This document shows, in pieces, positions 52,960 to 60,863 of a stretch of 64,000 bases of DNA. The translations under genes were made by a program, and so were the position numbers. Each line of letters starts with the position of its first letter. Position 1 is the first letter of the stretch. Under the pieces are notes generated by a model that saw only the letters and a list, made by a program, of their open reading frames with translations, was not told where the DNA came from and made no database searches. Origin of the DNA: Bacillus sp. V2I10 (GTDB taxonomy: Bacteria; Bacillota; Bacilli; Bacillales; Bacillaceae); the NCBI RefSeq assembly GCF_030817055.1, contig NZ_JAUSYV010000001.1, positions 520,001 to 584,000 of the forward strand. Direction: 5' to 3'.

Positions 52960-53282
52960 GTTGTTCTGGAATGACTTCTCGGTCAGCACAATCATCTTAA
53001 TCAAGAGATTTATGATAAAAAAAGACAAATTTCTAATGCAAAGGATGATGATGCATCGGAAATTTATTTTGGTCTAAAAATAGAAACAATGGCATGTTTA
53101 CCAATAGATAATATAAATGCTACCATTAATTAAATTTCAACAAAATTCAAACTATTTCTGTCGATTTATGGGGAAATGTCATAATTCGAAATGGAAATGA
53201 TTCTAAAGCTATTAGAACGTGAATGGTTGAAAAAGCAATATGGGAGAGCCTAATTCAGACACATCAAAGAGGAGGATGAAAA
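52960..53282. other. gap between atpC and the MHS transporter
   Basis: 323 AT-rich bases without a recognisable gene or RNA. The last 20 bases carry the GAGGAGGA ribosome site of the transporter. Confidence 0.6.
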
Positions 53283-54599
53283 GTGAATAAATCTATTGAC
53301 TACACAAATAAGCGCCGCATAACCGGAAACATCTTCAAAGGTTCGGTTGGAAATTTGATCGAATGGTACGATTGGTATGTTTATTCTGCCTTTGCCGTAT
53401 ATTTCTCGGAAGCGTTCTTCCCCAAGGGAGATCCTACTAGCCAACTGCTCAACACGGCTGCTATTTTCGCCGTCGGCTTCCTGATGCGTCCGTTAGGAAG
53501 CCTGCTGATGGGCCGTTACGCTGATCGTCATGGCCGTCGTGCAGCACTGACGCTTTCCATCACAGTTATGGCCGGTGGTTCTCTAATCATTGCCTTAACC
53601 CCAAGCTATGCCACCATTGGTGTGGTGGCTCCTGCTATTCTTGTTCTTGCACGCCTGCTCCAAGGGCTGTCGCTGGGTGGAGAGTATGGAACCTCTGCAA
53701 CGTACCTGTCCGAGATGGCCAGCAGCGGCCGGCGCGGGTTCTATTCGAGTTTTCAGTATGTCACACTTGTTGCAGGACAGCTGCTGGCACTTGGTGTCCA
53801 AATTATTCTCCAGCAAACGCTCAGCGAATCCGATATGATGTCCTGGGGCTGGCGTATTCCATTCGTCATCGGAGCAATGGGTGCGTTAGCCGTCTTGTGG
53901 CTGCGCCGTACGATGGACGAATCAGAGCAGTTCTCAAATATGGGTTCAAAAAGCAGGGAGAACGCTGGGACCATTCGGGCTCTGATGAAACATCCAAAGG
54001 CTGTGCTGACAGTAGTTGGACTTACACTCGGCGGAACAGTCGCCTTCTATACATATACAACATATTTACAGAAGTATATGGTGAATACTGTGGGCCTTGA
54101 CAAGGAAATTGTCAGCTGGATAAACTTTATTGCCTTGCTTGTATTCGTCGTGCTTCAACCACTCGCAGGCATGCTGTCTGACAAAATCGGACGGCGCCCT
54201 CTATTGATAAGTTTTGGTATTTTAGGAACGTTGCTGACCGTCCCGCTGTTCATGATCATGGAGCAGACGAAGAATCCTATCGTTGCTTTCTTGCTTATGA
54301 TGGCGGGTCTCATCATTATTACCGGATACACTTCCATCAATGCAATTGTGAAAGCCGAGCTTTTTCCGACTGAAATTCGGGCACTTGGGGTTGGATTCCC
54401 TTACGCACTCACCGTTGCAGTGTTTGGCGGAACTGCGGAGTTTATTGCGTTATGGCTGAAGAGTTCTGGGGTAGAGACACTCTTCTATTTCTACGTAGCT
54501 GCATGTATTGCGGTCAGTTTAATCTCCTACTTGCGAATGGGCGAGTCTTCGAAAGTCTCCCATATCGAAGCCGAGCTCGATGCCAGGAAAAAACGCTAG
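53283..54599 (+). CDS. MHS family (metabolite:H+ symporter) transporter
   Basis: A 438-residue major facilitator with 12 predicted helices. The family signature GNLIEWYDWYVYSAFAVYFS (about 21-40) and MGRYADRHGRRAAL (about 76-89) between helices 2 and 3 place it with KgtP/ShiA/ProP-like MHS proteins that import dicarboxylates, shikimate, proline or betaine. LLQGLSLGGEYGTSATYLSE is helix 4. The second half has the inner-loop copy SDKIGRRPLL. GTG start at 53283 follows GAGGAGGATGAAAA. The coding sequence is clearly more GC-rich than its neighbours (one 60-base line, 53461-53520, is 58% GC), which suggests acquisition. Substrate not deducible. Confidence 0.9.
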   Translation: MNKSIDYTNKRRITGNIFKGSVGNLIEWYDWYVYSAFAVYFSEAFFPKGDPTSQLLNTAAIFAVGFLMRPLGSLLMGRYADRHGRRAALTLSITVMAGGSLIIALTPSYATIGVVAPAILVLARLLQGLSLGGEYGTSATYLSEMASSGRRGFYSSFQYVTLVAGQLLALGVQIILQQTLSESDMMSWGWRIPFVIGAMGALAVLWLRRTMDESEQFSNMGSKSRENAGTIRALMKHPKAVLTVVGLTLGGTVAFYTYTTYLQKYMVNTVGLDKEIVSWINFIALLVFVVLQPLAGMLSDKIGRRPLLISFGILGTLLTVPLFMIMEQTKNPIVAFLLMMAGLIIITGYTSINAIVKAELFPTEIRALGVGFPYALTVAVFGGTAEFIALWLKSSGVETLFYFYVAACIAVSLISYLRMGESSKVSHIEAELDARKKR

Positions 54600-54640
54600 C
54601 TGTCCATGAGCATTCAAAAATAATAAGTTACCCTAGATTT

Positions 54641-54677
54641 AGGACCATTTCTTTAAAGAAATGGTTCTTTGTTTTTT
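54641..54677 (+). terminator. terminator after the MHS transporter
   Basis: AGGACCATTTCTTT pairs with AAAGAAATGGTTCT (about 54641-54668), then TTTGTTTTTT. Confidence 0.8.
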
Positions 54678-54773
54678 AAGACAGTTTAACCCGAAATTCT
54701 ATCCCGGAATTTGAAAGACCATGAATGACAAGGGATCTGCAGCCTCCTTAAAAAGGAAAAATGAGCTGGAAAA

Positions 54774-54809
54774 ATAAAGCGTTTACAAACCTCATTCAAC
54801 CCTTATAAT
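54774..54809 (+). promoter_or_regulatory. promoter of the AraC-type gene with overlapping cre-like site
   Basis: TTTACA (54782-54787), 16 bases, TATAAT (54804-54809). ATAAAGCGTTTACA (54774-54787) agrees with the CcpA cre consensus TGWAARCGYTWWCA at 12 of 14 positions and covers the -35. Catabolite control is therefore possible. Confidence 0.55.
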
Positions 54810-54834
54810 TAATTAACTATGAAACGGTGATTCT

Positions 54835-55260
54835 ATGAAAAGACGTTTTAAGTTTGCGATGATCATTTTCCTGATCGCCTCGATTTACCCTCTCTATCAG
54901 CTTTTTCAAATCTATCAATCAAGCCAGTCTCCAAACCGGATGAAACAGTACATCAAGAAAAACTGCCATACCGATCTGTCCCTTGAGGCGATGGCTAAGG
55001 AGTTCAATCTCTCTCCGCAATACGTCAGTAAAATTTTCAAAGAAGAGCTCGGCATCAGCTATATCGATTATTTAATAAAATGCCGCATCGAAAAGGCTAA
55101 GAAGATGATGGAAAAAGGATCCTTCAGCTTGAAAGAAATTGTTTTTGAAGTCGGCTACAACGATCCGAATTACTTCAGCAGCGTGTTCAAAAAAGTCTGT
55201 AAGAAGTCTCCAAGCCAGTATAAGGACTCTCTTTTGGCAAATAAGATCGGTCAGAGCTAG
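54835..55260 (+). CDS. short AraC-type DNA-binding protein with N-terminal membrane segment
   Basis: 141 residues. Residues 5-25 (FKFAMIIFLIASIYPLYQLF) form one membrane helix or uncleaved signal. Residues ~38-135 are a complete AraC double helix-turn-helix: LSLEAMAKEFNLSPQYVSKI, then GISYIDYLIKCRIEKAKKMM, and the second HTH SLKEIVFEVGYNDPNYFSSV followed by FKKVCKKSPSQYKD. The sensor domain found between these parts in YesN/YtdP-type membrane AraC proteins is absent. Start ATG follows CGGTGAT. It could be a functional short regulator or a deletion derivative of a larger gene. Confidence 0.85.
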   Translation: MKRRFKFAMIIFLIASIYPLYQLFQIYQSSQSPNRMKQYIKKNCHTDLSLEAMAKEFNLSPQYVSKIFKEELGISYIDYLIKCRIEKAKKMMEKGSFSLKEIVFEVGYNDPNYFSSVFKKVCKKSPSQYKDSLLANKIGQS

Positions 55261-55323
55261 GATTTTGAGCCTGTTGGTTTTACATGAATAAAAGGGTTGA
55301 CCATTAAACTATATTAAAATGTG

Positions 55324-55362
55324 AAAAACAGTGGATTCTTTTGCAGAATCCACTGTTTTTAT
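55324..55362. terminator. bidirectional terminator between the AraC-type gene and nhaC
   Basis: AAAAACAGTGGATTCT / AGAATCCACTGTTTTT (55324-55339 with 55345-55360), a perfect 16-bp stem with T tracts on both strands. Confidence 0.93.
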
Positions 55363-55427
55363 TCTTCCTTTTATAGTCTGCGCCGGTACCCCAAAAAAGA
55401 AGAAGGCTCAGGTTGAAATCATTTCTC

Positions 55428-56948
55428 CTATTGAACCCCAACACTCTTTTTATTCTGCCATTTTGAAATAACGACTACTGCCGCGATCATAATAATAATC
55501 GCCGCTCCAAGGGAAAGGACGCTTGAAGTCAAACCAGCAATCAAGTAGGCAGCAAGTGCAGCAGCTCCATTTAAAAGGGCATAGGGAAGCTGTGTCTTTA
55601 CGTGATCAATATGGTCGGTGCCGGCTCCAGTAGAAGATAGGATTGTCGTATCAGAGATTGGCGAACAGTGATCTCCGAAAATTCCTCCTGACAACACGGC
55701 TCCAATGCAGATATAGATTGAAGCATCAAGATGAACGGCCATCGGAATAGCAAGCGGCATCATAATGGCGAAAGTACCCCATGATGTTCCCGTAGCAAAT
55801 GACATACATGCTCCACCCACAAATAGAATAATAGGAATCAAGTAGACAGGGATGTTTCCATCCATGATTTCTACTACATAGTTTGCTGTTCCTAAGTTTT
55901 TCATTACTGTACCAAGGGACCAGGCTAATACAAGAATCGCTGCGACTGTCATCATTCTTTGCATGCCTGACAAATAGATATCGAAGACTTCACTGAATTT
56001 TTTCACTTTATAGAAAACCATCATCCCAATCAATACGATAGCTGCGAATAAGTAGGCAGTTGTTAAAGCGACACGGAATGCGCTTCCTTCAATTTTTTCA
56101 AATGGGAACCCAAGAGGAATCAGCATTCCAAATAGAGTGACAAGTAATACGAGGAGCGGAACAAAGATTAAGCTTGCCTTGCTCTTTGTATTCTGCAGTT
56201 CTGTCATATTGTCGGGCTTTCTCATTGGTCTTGAGTTCGGCCAAAATAAAGCGCCTGTTTCCTGTACACGCTTTTCAGCTTTTGACATTGCCCCAAACTC
56301 CAATTTTGTTAAGGCAACAAGCGGAACCATCAATACTGCTAAAATTGGATAGAATTGAAAAGGAATCGCTTGTATGAAAGCATCCCAATCTGTTTCGGTA
56401 ATTTTCAAGCTGTCATACTCTTTTTGAATCAGTCCCATGATATACACACCCCACCCGATAAATGGGATAAGAACGGCGACTGGGGAAGAGGTCGAATCAA
56501 TAATCCACGCTAACTTTTCTCTTGAGATCTTTGCTTTATCAAATATCTTTTCAAATATCGGACCTACTAAGAGCGGTGTACCGAGATCTGAGAAAAAAAT
56601 TATAATGCCGCCAAACCACGCAGCCAGTTGTGTTTTCGCCTTTGAATTTAAAAATCGGATGACTTTTTCTGCAAAGGCAGCGGCTCCCCCTGACTTTTCC
56701 ATCAGTGCCACAAATCCTCCGATAAAAACAAGCAGTACAAGTACACCCGCATTATATCCGTCTGTTAATTGGAAAAACAAATAATCACTAATTATGGTTT
56801 TAGTTGCAGTGAGCGGCATACCCCCGGTTAAAATTAAAACTCCGGAAAAAGTTCCTATAAATAATGAAATAATAACGTTTTTTGTCACAAGTGCTGCCAC
56901 AATCGCTAATAGTGGCGGAATGATTGAAACCCATCCAAGATGTTCCAT
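55428..56948 (-). CDS. NhaC family Na+/H+ antiporter
   Basis: A 506-residue membrane protein with about 11-12 helices, matching the NhaC (arsenite/NhaC superfamily) antiporters of Bacillus. Characteristic segments are IIFFSDLGTPLLVGPIFEKI, DSTSSPVAVLIPFIGWGVYI, SFATGTSWGTFAIMMPLAIP and GGIFGDHCSPISDTTILSST. These families exchange Na+ for H+, or malate/lactate in some members (MleN). ATG at 56948 follows AAGGAGGA on the minus strand. It is isolated between a shared terminator and a 336-base gap. Confidence 0.9.
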   Translation of the reverse strand: MEHLGWVSIIPPLLAIVAALVTKNVIISLFIGTFSGVLILTGGMPLTATKTIISDYLFFQLTDGYNAGVLVLLVFIGGFVALMEKSGGAAAFAEKVIRFLNSKAKTQLAAWFGGIIIFFSDLGTPLLVGPIFEKIFDKAKISREKLAWIIDSTSSPVAVLIPFIGWGVYIMGLIQKEYDSLKITETDWDAFIQAIPFQFYPILAVLMVPLVALTKLEFGAMSKAEKRVQETGALFWPNSRPMRKPDNMTELQNTKSKASLIFVPLLVLLVTLFGMLIPLGFPFEKIEGSAFRVALTTAYLFAAIVLIGMMVFYKVKKFSEVFDIYLSGMQRMMTVAAILVLAWSLGTVMKNLGTANYVVEIMDGNIPVYLIPIILFVGGACMSFATGTSWGTFAIMMPLAIPMAVHLDASIYICIGAVLSGGIFGDHCSPISDTTILSSTGAGTDHIDHVKTQLPYALLNGAAALAAYLIAGLTSSVLSLGAAIIIMIAAVVVISKWQNKKSVGVQ

Positions 56949-57284
56949 CCAGCTGTCCTCCTTAAATGATAGTGAAAAACAATATATACATAATCTTGCA
57001 TCAAGTTGTATTTATATGCAATACTTTTTTTGCTGTATTTCTAAAAAATTTTATTTTAAAAATGTCAGAATACCATGCATTATTGAGAATTAAAGAGTTT
57101 ATTATTATAGGGAAATCACTGTTGTGAATTGCATGAAAATGCATGTGTATACAAAGAGCAGTAGTAGAAATATAAGGAAATAAGTAATTCCGTTAATGAA
57201 TGACGAAACTTCCTTTCTTTTTGTTACACTGGGAGAGGGTGTTATTCAGTCCCCAGTCATTCAATGGAGTAGGAGTTAAAAATA
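56949..57284. other. divergent intergenic gap with a possible promoter for the YcgQ-like gene
   Basis: AT-rich. The only signal found is an extended -10, TGTTACACT (57222-57230), about 55 bases before the next start. No gene or repeat is visible. Confidence 0.45.
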
Positions 57285-57950
57285 ATGAAAAAAGTTTTTA
57301 TGATAACTATATCTTTATGTTTTCTGATAGTCGGAAGTATTGTATTGGTAATAAGTATGCAGCCAGAAAAAGAAGAGAGAGATCCGGAAAAACAAGCATC
57401 TCAGGAAAAAGAAGAAACATTAAAGAATGCGAAAGAGTATTTAGAAGATCCTGATGGATATATGGAAAAGTTAAATGAAAAATATGAACCTGCGCATGAA
57501 GATGATCATCACGCTGAAGATAAACCTGATGAATATTATGAGAATCAAAAAAATGATTTATTGAGTATGGATAAAATCACTCTTTCAAATGAAAATTACA
57601 TCTTAATATTGGATGTTCTTGATCGATTTCCAAAAGAGTTTGAGGGAAAACAGATTGAATTGACTGGGTTTGTATTCCGAGAAAAAGATTTTTCGGAAGA
57701 GCAATTTGTTATTGCGAGAAGCGGTGATCCTTGCTGTGCGGATGAGCATGACGGATTATATGGTCTTCTTTCCACGATGGAAAATGCAAAAGATCTTCAA
57801 GATCGTCAGTGGGTTAACGTCTCAGGGGAGCTAAGTACAATTACGTATTCCGGAGCTGAGGTACCTTATCTGCTAATTAAAAAAGCAGCAAACATAAAAC
57901 CTCCCGCACAGCCCTATGTCCATGAGGAAAAAGATTCCCATTCAGATTGA
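57285..57950 (+). CDS. membrane-anchored protein with a YcgQ-like C-terminal domain
   Basis: 221 residues. One membrane segment (about 4-24: VFMITISLCFLIVGSIVLVI), a charged linker with a His/Glu/Asp cluster (HEDDHHAEDKPDEYYE, about 75-90), and a C-terminal domain like that of YcgQ/TIGR03943 proteins: FEGKQIELTGFVFREKDF, then the diagnostic RSGDPCCADEHDGLYGLL with its Cys-Cys pair, then WVNVSGEL. YcgQ normally pairs with a YcgR permease; none is next to it here. The Cys-Cys and His cluster suggest metal handling (inference). Start ATG has a poor site (GTAGGAG). Confidence 0.8.
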   Translation: MKKVFMITISLCFLIVGSIVLVISMQPEKEERDPEKQASQEKEETLKNAKEYLEDPDGYMEKLNEKYEPAHEDDHHAEDKPDEYYENQKNDLLSMDKITLSNENYILILDVLDRFPKEFEGKQIELTGFVFREKDFSEEQFVIARSGDPCCADEHDGLYGLLSTMENAKDLQDRQWVNVSGELSTITYSGAEVPYLLIKKAANIKPPAQPYVHEEKDSHSD

Positions 57951-57980
57951 AGAAGAAACGTCTTTATTTTGATGCAGAAT

Positions 57981-58026
57981 AAAAAGGCTGTATCGCTGAT
58001 GACTCGTTAGCGGTGCAGCCTTTTTT
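57981..58026 (+). terminator. terminator after the YcgQ-like gene
   Basis: AAAAAGGCTG with an inner CGCT / AGCG stem and CAGCCTTTTTT; T run at 58020-58026. Confidence 0.88.
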
Positions 58027-58035
58027 AATAGTAGA

Positions 58036-58635
58036 ATGAAACGACAGCGCAATGCGAGAATTAAGTACGGATTTGAAGTTCTCTCAATGAATTGGACACT
58101 CATTACATCTGTTGGGTTTGGTGGGCTGATCTTTACTTTCGTTTACCTGATGAACCAATACCAAGGCATTCCAATTCCGTTTATCACCGTGATTTTGCTC
58201 GCGGTCGTGTTTCACTTTATTGTCAAGAAGACCGTGTTTGGAAGACAGGTCTATGCAATTGGGGGGAACCCTGAAGCTGCGGTTCTGTCCGGGATTAACA
58301 TGAAACGGAGAATTCTGCTTGTATTTGTCCTCGGAAATACACTTGCAGCCATTGCCGGCCTTGTCTTAACGGCTCGTGTAAACGCAGCGACGGTTGGAGC
58401 GGGGAACATGTATGAGCTTGATGCCATTGCAGCCTGTGTCATCGGCGGAACAAGCTTAATGGGCGGAATCGGCACCATTCCAGCCGCCATCATAGGAGCC
58501 CTTGTTATGGCAAGTCTTGATAACGGCATGAGCATCATGAATATCGATGCCTACTGGCAGCTGATTGTAAAAGGAAGCATTCTGGTCCTTGCTGTGTGGT
58601 TTGATATATACAGCCGGAATAAGAAGAAAAGGTAG
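58036..58635 (+). pseudogene. remnant of a sugar ABC transporter permease (XylH/GguB type), N-terminal half missing
   Basis: The 199 readable residues correspond to the C-terminal half of a ~390-residue sugar permease: FGRQVYAIGGNPEAAVLSGI, LAAIAGLVLTARVNAATVG, AIAACVIGGTSLMGGIGTIP, ALVMASLDNGMSIMN and LAVWFDIYSRNKKKR. The initial MKRQRNARIKYGFEV is the mid-protein cytosolic loop, so about 190 residues and the first helices are absent. It follows a terminator by 9 bases, has no ribosome site, and no binding-protein or ATPase gene is nearby. It is a decayed fragment. Confidence 0.88.
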
Positions 58636-58754
58636 CTTTTGAACACTTGCACTTTGGTGCGGCGCTTTATTCTTTAAGTTTCTATGTTTTACAAAAGAAA
58701 GAAGCGGGTAATAAAAAGTAAGCAACAAATTTTAATACGAAAGGAGCAACTTGT

Positions 58755-59027
58755 ATGAGACAGAAAACATTAATTTCAGGAATTGCCTTATCAACAGTCG
58801 GAGTCGGAGTGACATCCTATTTATTAAAGGATAAATCAAACCGTCAAAAGGTAACAGGATTCGTTCAAAGCGCCAAAAACAAGATTCCCTACTTTGCGCG
58901 CAAAAACACAGATTCATTCCCTGTTGAAAAAGCGGGTCATCCAGATCCTCACGACGTTGAAGATAATAAAATGGTCTCAGAGGGCTCCATGTATCCCGTT
59001 CAATACTATGATGAAAAGAAGAAATAA
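58755..59027 (+). CDS. small conserved-looking protein of unknown function
   Basis: 90 residues, beginning MRQKTLISGIALSTVGVGVT, with one hydrophobic N-terminal segment (LISGIALSTVGVGVTSYLL), a basic middle (KSNRQKVTGFVQSAKNKI) and an acidic, Pro/His-containing C-terminus. AAAGGAGCAACTTGT precedes the ATG and a good terminator follows, so it is very likely expressed. I do not recognise a function; a membrane- or envelope-associated peptide is possible. Confidence 0.75.
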   Translation: MRQKTLISGIALSTVGVGVTSYLLKDKSNRQKVTGFVQSAKNKIPYFARKNTDSFPVEKAGHPDPHDVEDNKMVSEGSMYPVQYYDEKKK

Positions 59028-59034
59028 ATAGAGC

Positions 59035-59065
59035 AGCATTGCCTGATGGCAGTGCTGTTTTTTTG
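59035..59065 (+). terminator. terminator of the 90-residue gene
   Basis: CAGCATTGCC / GGCAGTGCTG with loop TGAT (one T-G pair), then T run. Confidence 0.88.
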
Positions 59066-59095
59066 TTTGCTGAAAATCGTTTTTCGCTCCCTGCA

Positions 59096-59494
59096 TTAAG
59101 TGCTTGCATAATACAGGCTTTTTCTTCTGATGAAATCGACTTCTTTCGATAAAATTTTAGCTGCAAGTTCAAGCCCATCTATTGCTTTTAAACACATTTT
59201 ATAAAAACGGACCGCTTTCTCTTCACCTATTTTTTTGATGAATTTATGCAGCATCGTATCATTTGAAAACTGAAGGAGCCCTGTATTTGCACTTGAACTG
59301 CCGCTGCCGACAGTCCTTTTTTATACTACGATTGTATTTAAATCATATTTTGAAAGGGTGTAAGCACACAAAGCACCAGACATTCCCCCTCCAACGATGA
59401 GGACATCGCATGTTATTGTATCTTGCAGTTCAGGATATGCCTGAACATGGCTGGCTGTTTGAGACCAGTATAGAGAACCGTTATGAAGCTTCAT
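59096..59494 (-). pseudogene. 5' remnant of an FAD-dependent (DAO family) oxidoreductase
   Basis: Read on the minus strand from ATG 59494 (behind AAGGAGG), the sequence gives MKLHNGSLYWSQTA, YPELQDTITCDVLIVGGGMS with the GxGxxG dinucleotide-binding loop, then TIVV followed by an in-frame TAA at 59321-59323. The same frame continues after the stop with KRTVGSGSSSANTGLLQFSN and IGEEKAVRFYKMCLKAI and ends at 59096. A full enzyme has about 370-400 residues; only about 133 codons remain. A few codons near the stop also seem lost (the expected Asp before KRTVGSGSS is missing). The gene is dead. The gap 59495-59644 has no other feature. Confidence 0.87.
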
Positions 59495-59644
59495 TCGTTT
59501 TCCTCCTTAGGGTATAACAGGCAGATTCCCTCTTTTATCCAAAGAAAAAACCTCTCTAATAAAAAAATACTCCAAAAAATGAAAAGGAAATCAGGTGTTT
59601 GAAAAGGAAGCTATAAGTGTAAAAAACTTCCGGGAGGGAAAAAA

Positions 59645-60631
59645 ATGATTTCAGTCGCAATGCTGAGCAAATGGCACGTCCATGCCGTTGATTATGAAAG
59701 AGATATACATAACAGCTCTAAATTGACCATTACGCATGTATGGGATGAGGACAAAGAAAGAGGGCAGCAGTGGGCAAATGAACTGAATGTTCCATTTGAA
59801 CCTGAGCTTGAGAAGGTTCTAAGCAATCCTGCTATTGAAGGGGTGGTTGTTGACACGCCGACTAACATGCACAAGGAAGTCATCATAAAAGCAGCGCAGC
59901 ATGGAAAGCATATTTTTACAGAAAAAGTACTGGCGTTAACAACAGCGGATTGCAAAGAAATCTTTGAAGCTGTCCTGAAAGCGGGAGTTTCTCTTGTGGT
60001 CTCAATGCCTAGGCTGAGCACAAACTATTACCTGTATGCGGAAAAAGCACTGAAGGATGGCTTGATTGGAGAACTCAAAATGGCAAGATGCCGTGTCGCT
60101 CATAACGGTTCAGTGCCTTCAGCGGAAAACCCTGAAGGATGGCTGCCGGCGCACTTCTACAATGCTGAGCAATGCGGCGGAGGGGCTCTCATAGATCTAG
60201 GCGCTCATCCGATCTATTTGCTCAACCGCCTCGCAGGAAAACCTAAAGAAGTATCCGCTCATTTTGATTACGTTTATTCAAAAGAAGTGGAAGACCAGGC
60301 TTCTGTCCTCATTTCCTATGAGAACAGTGTAACTGGCGTGCTCGAAACCTCGTTTGTTTCACATGGAAGCCCGTTTTATCTCGAATTATACGGAACAGAA
60401 GGATGCCTGCTGATTCAGGATGGAAAAGTGGAGCTTAGAAACGGCGAAGGTACTCATGTGATTGAACAGCTGCCAAAAGAACTTCCGATTCCAATGGAAC
60501 AATGGGCGGATGCCATCCAGTCTGGAAAAACTCCATCTATTTCGAATGAGGATGCCCTGCTGTTAACGGCAGTGAACGAAGCCGCGATTCAGTCAAATAC
60601 TGAAAAGCGGAGAATAACGATCAGCGTATAA
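59645..60631 (+). CDS. Gfo/Idh/MocA family oxidoreductase
   Basis: 328 residues, predicted NAD(P)-dependent sugar or cyclitol dehydrogenase. The C-terminal domain has the catalytic-region motif GGGALIDLGAHPIYLLNRLAG (first 20, about 178-197), and the Lys of the EKP-like motif appears as HIFTEKVLALT (about 89-99). VVVDTPTNMHKEV (about 70-82) is the usual NTP-x-x-H strand. The N-terminal nucleotide loop is unusual: SVAMLSKWHVHAVDY instead of G-x-G-x-x-G. GGGAGGG precedes the ATG. Substrate unknown; neighbours do not help. Confidence 0.85.
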   Translation: MISVAMLSKWHVHAVDYERDIHNSSKLTITHVWDEDKERGQQWANELNVPFEPELEKVLSNPAIEGVVVDTPTNMHKEVIIKAAQHGKHIFTEKVLALTTADCKEIFEAVLKAGVSLVVSMPRLSTNYYLYAEKALKDGLIGELKMARCRVAHNGSVPSAENPEGWLPAHFYNAEQCGGGALIDLGAHPIYLLNRLAGKPKEVSAHFDYVYSKEVEDQASVLISYENSVTGVLETSFVSHGSPFYLELYGTEGCLLIQDGKVELRNGEGTHVIEQLPKELPIPMEQWADAIQSGKTPSISNEDALLLTAVNEAAIQSNTEKRRITISV

Positions 60632-60637
60632 AGAACG

Positions 60638-60672
60638 AAGGACTCTTTTTAAGGGTCCTTTGTTGATTTTGA
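60638..60672 (+). terminator. terminator of the Gfo/Idh/MocA gene
   Basis: AAGGACTCTT / AAGGGTCCTT (60638-60647 with 60651-60660), one T-G pair, then a T-rich tract. Confidence 0.8.
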
Positions 60673-60831
60673 CATGTACCTGACATACTTTCATCTGATT
60701 CCTAACATCTAAAATTAGGAAAATGAAGGAGTTTGCTGCAGGGAAGAAATTCTAAAGTTTTTTTGTTTTTGACATTTGGCTGACTTATTCACCCGGTAAA
60801 TTAATAGTACAAGGTTGACAGAATGTTAACC
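60669..60831 (+). promoter_or_regulatory. three pairs of 11-bp-spaced direct repeats, putative response-regulator sites
   Basis: TGACAT at 60670 and 60681; TGACAT at 60770 and TGACTT at 60781; TTGACA at 60815 and TTAACC at 60826. In each pair the half-sites are 11 bp apart, and the first two pairs are exactly 100 bp apart. OmpR/PhoP-type regulators bind such head-to-tail half-sites one helical turn apart. An OmpR-type regulator is encoded 1.1 kb downstream. Confidence 0.5.
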
Positions 60832-60863
60832 TCAGACAAAAAGAAGAGGAATGAGGATGTCAT

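Noticed and set aside
58036..58635. Functional short sugar permease
   Set aside because: Half of the membrane helices are missing, there is no ribosome site, and no transporter partners are nearby.
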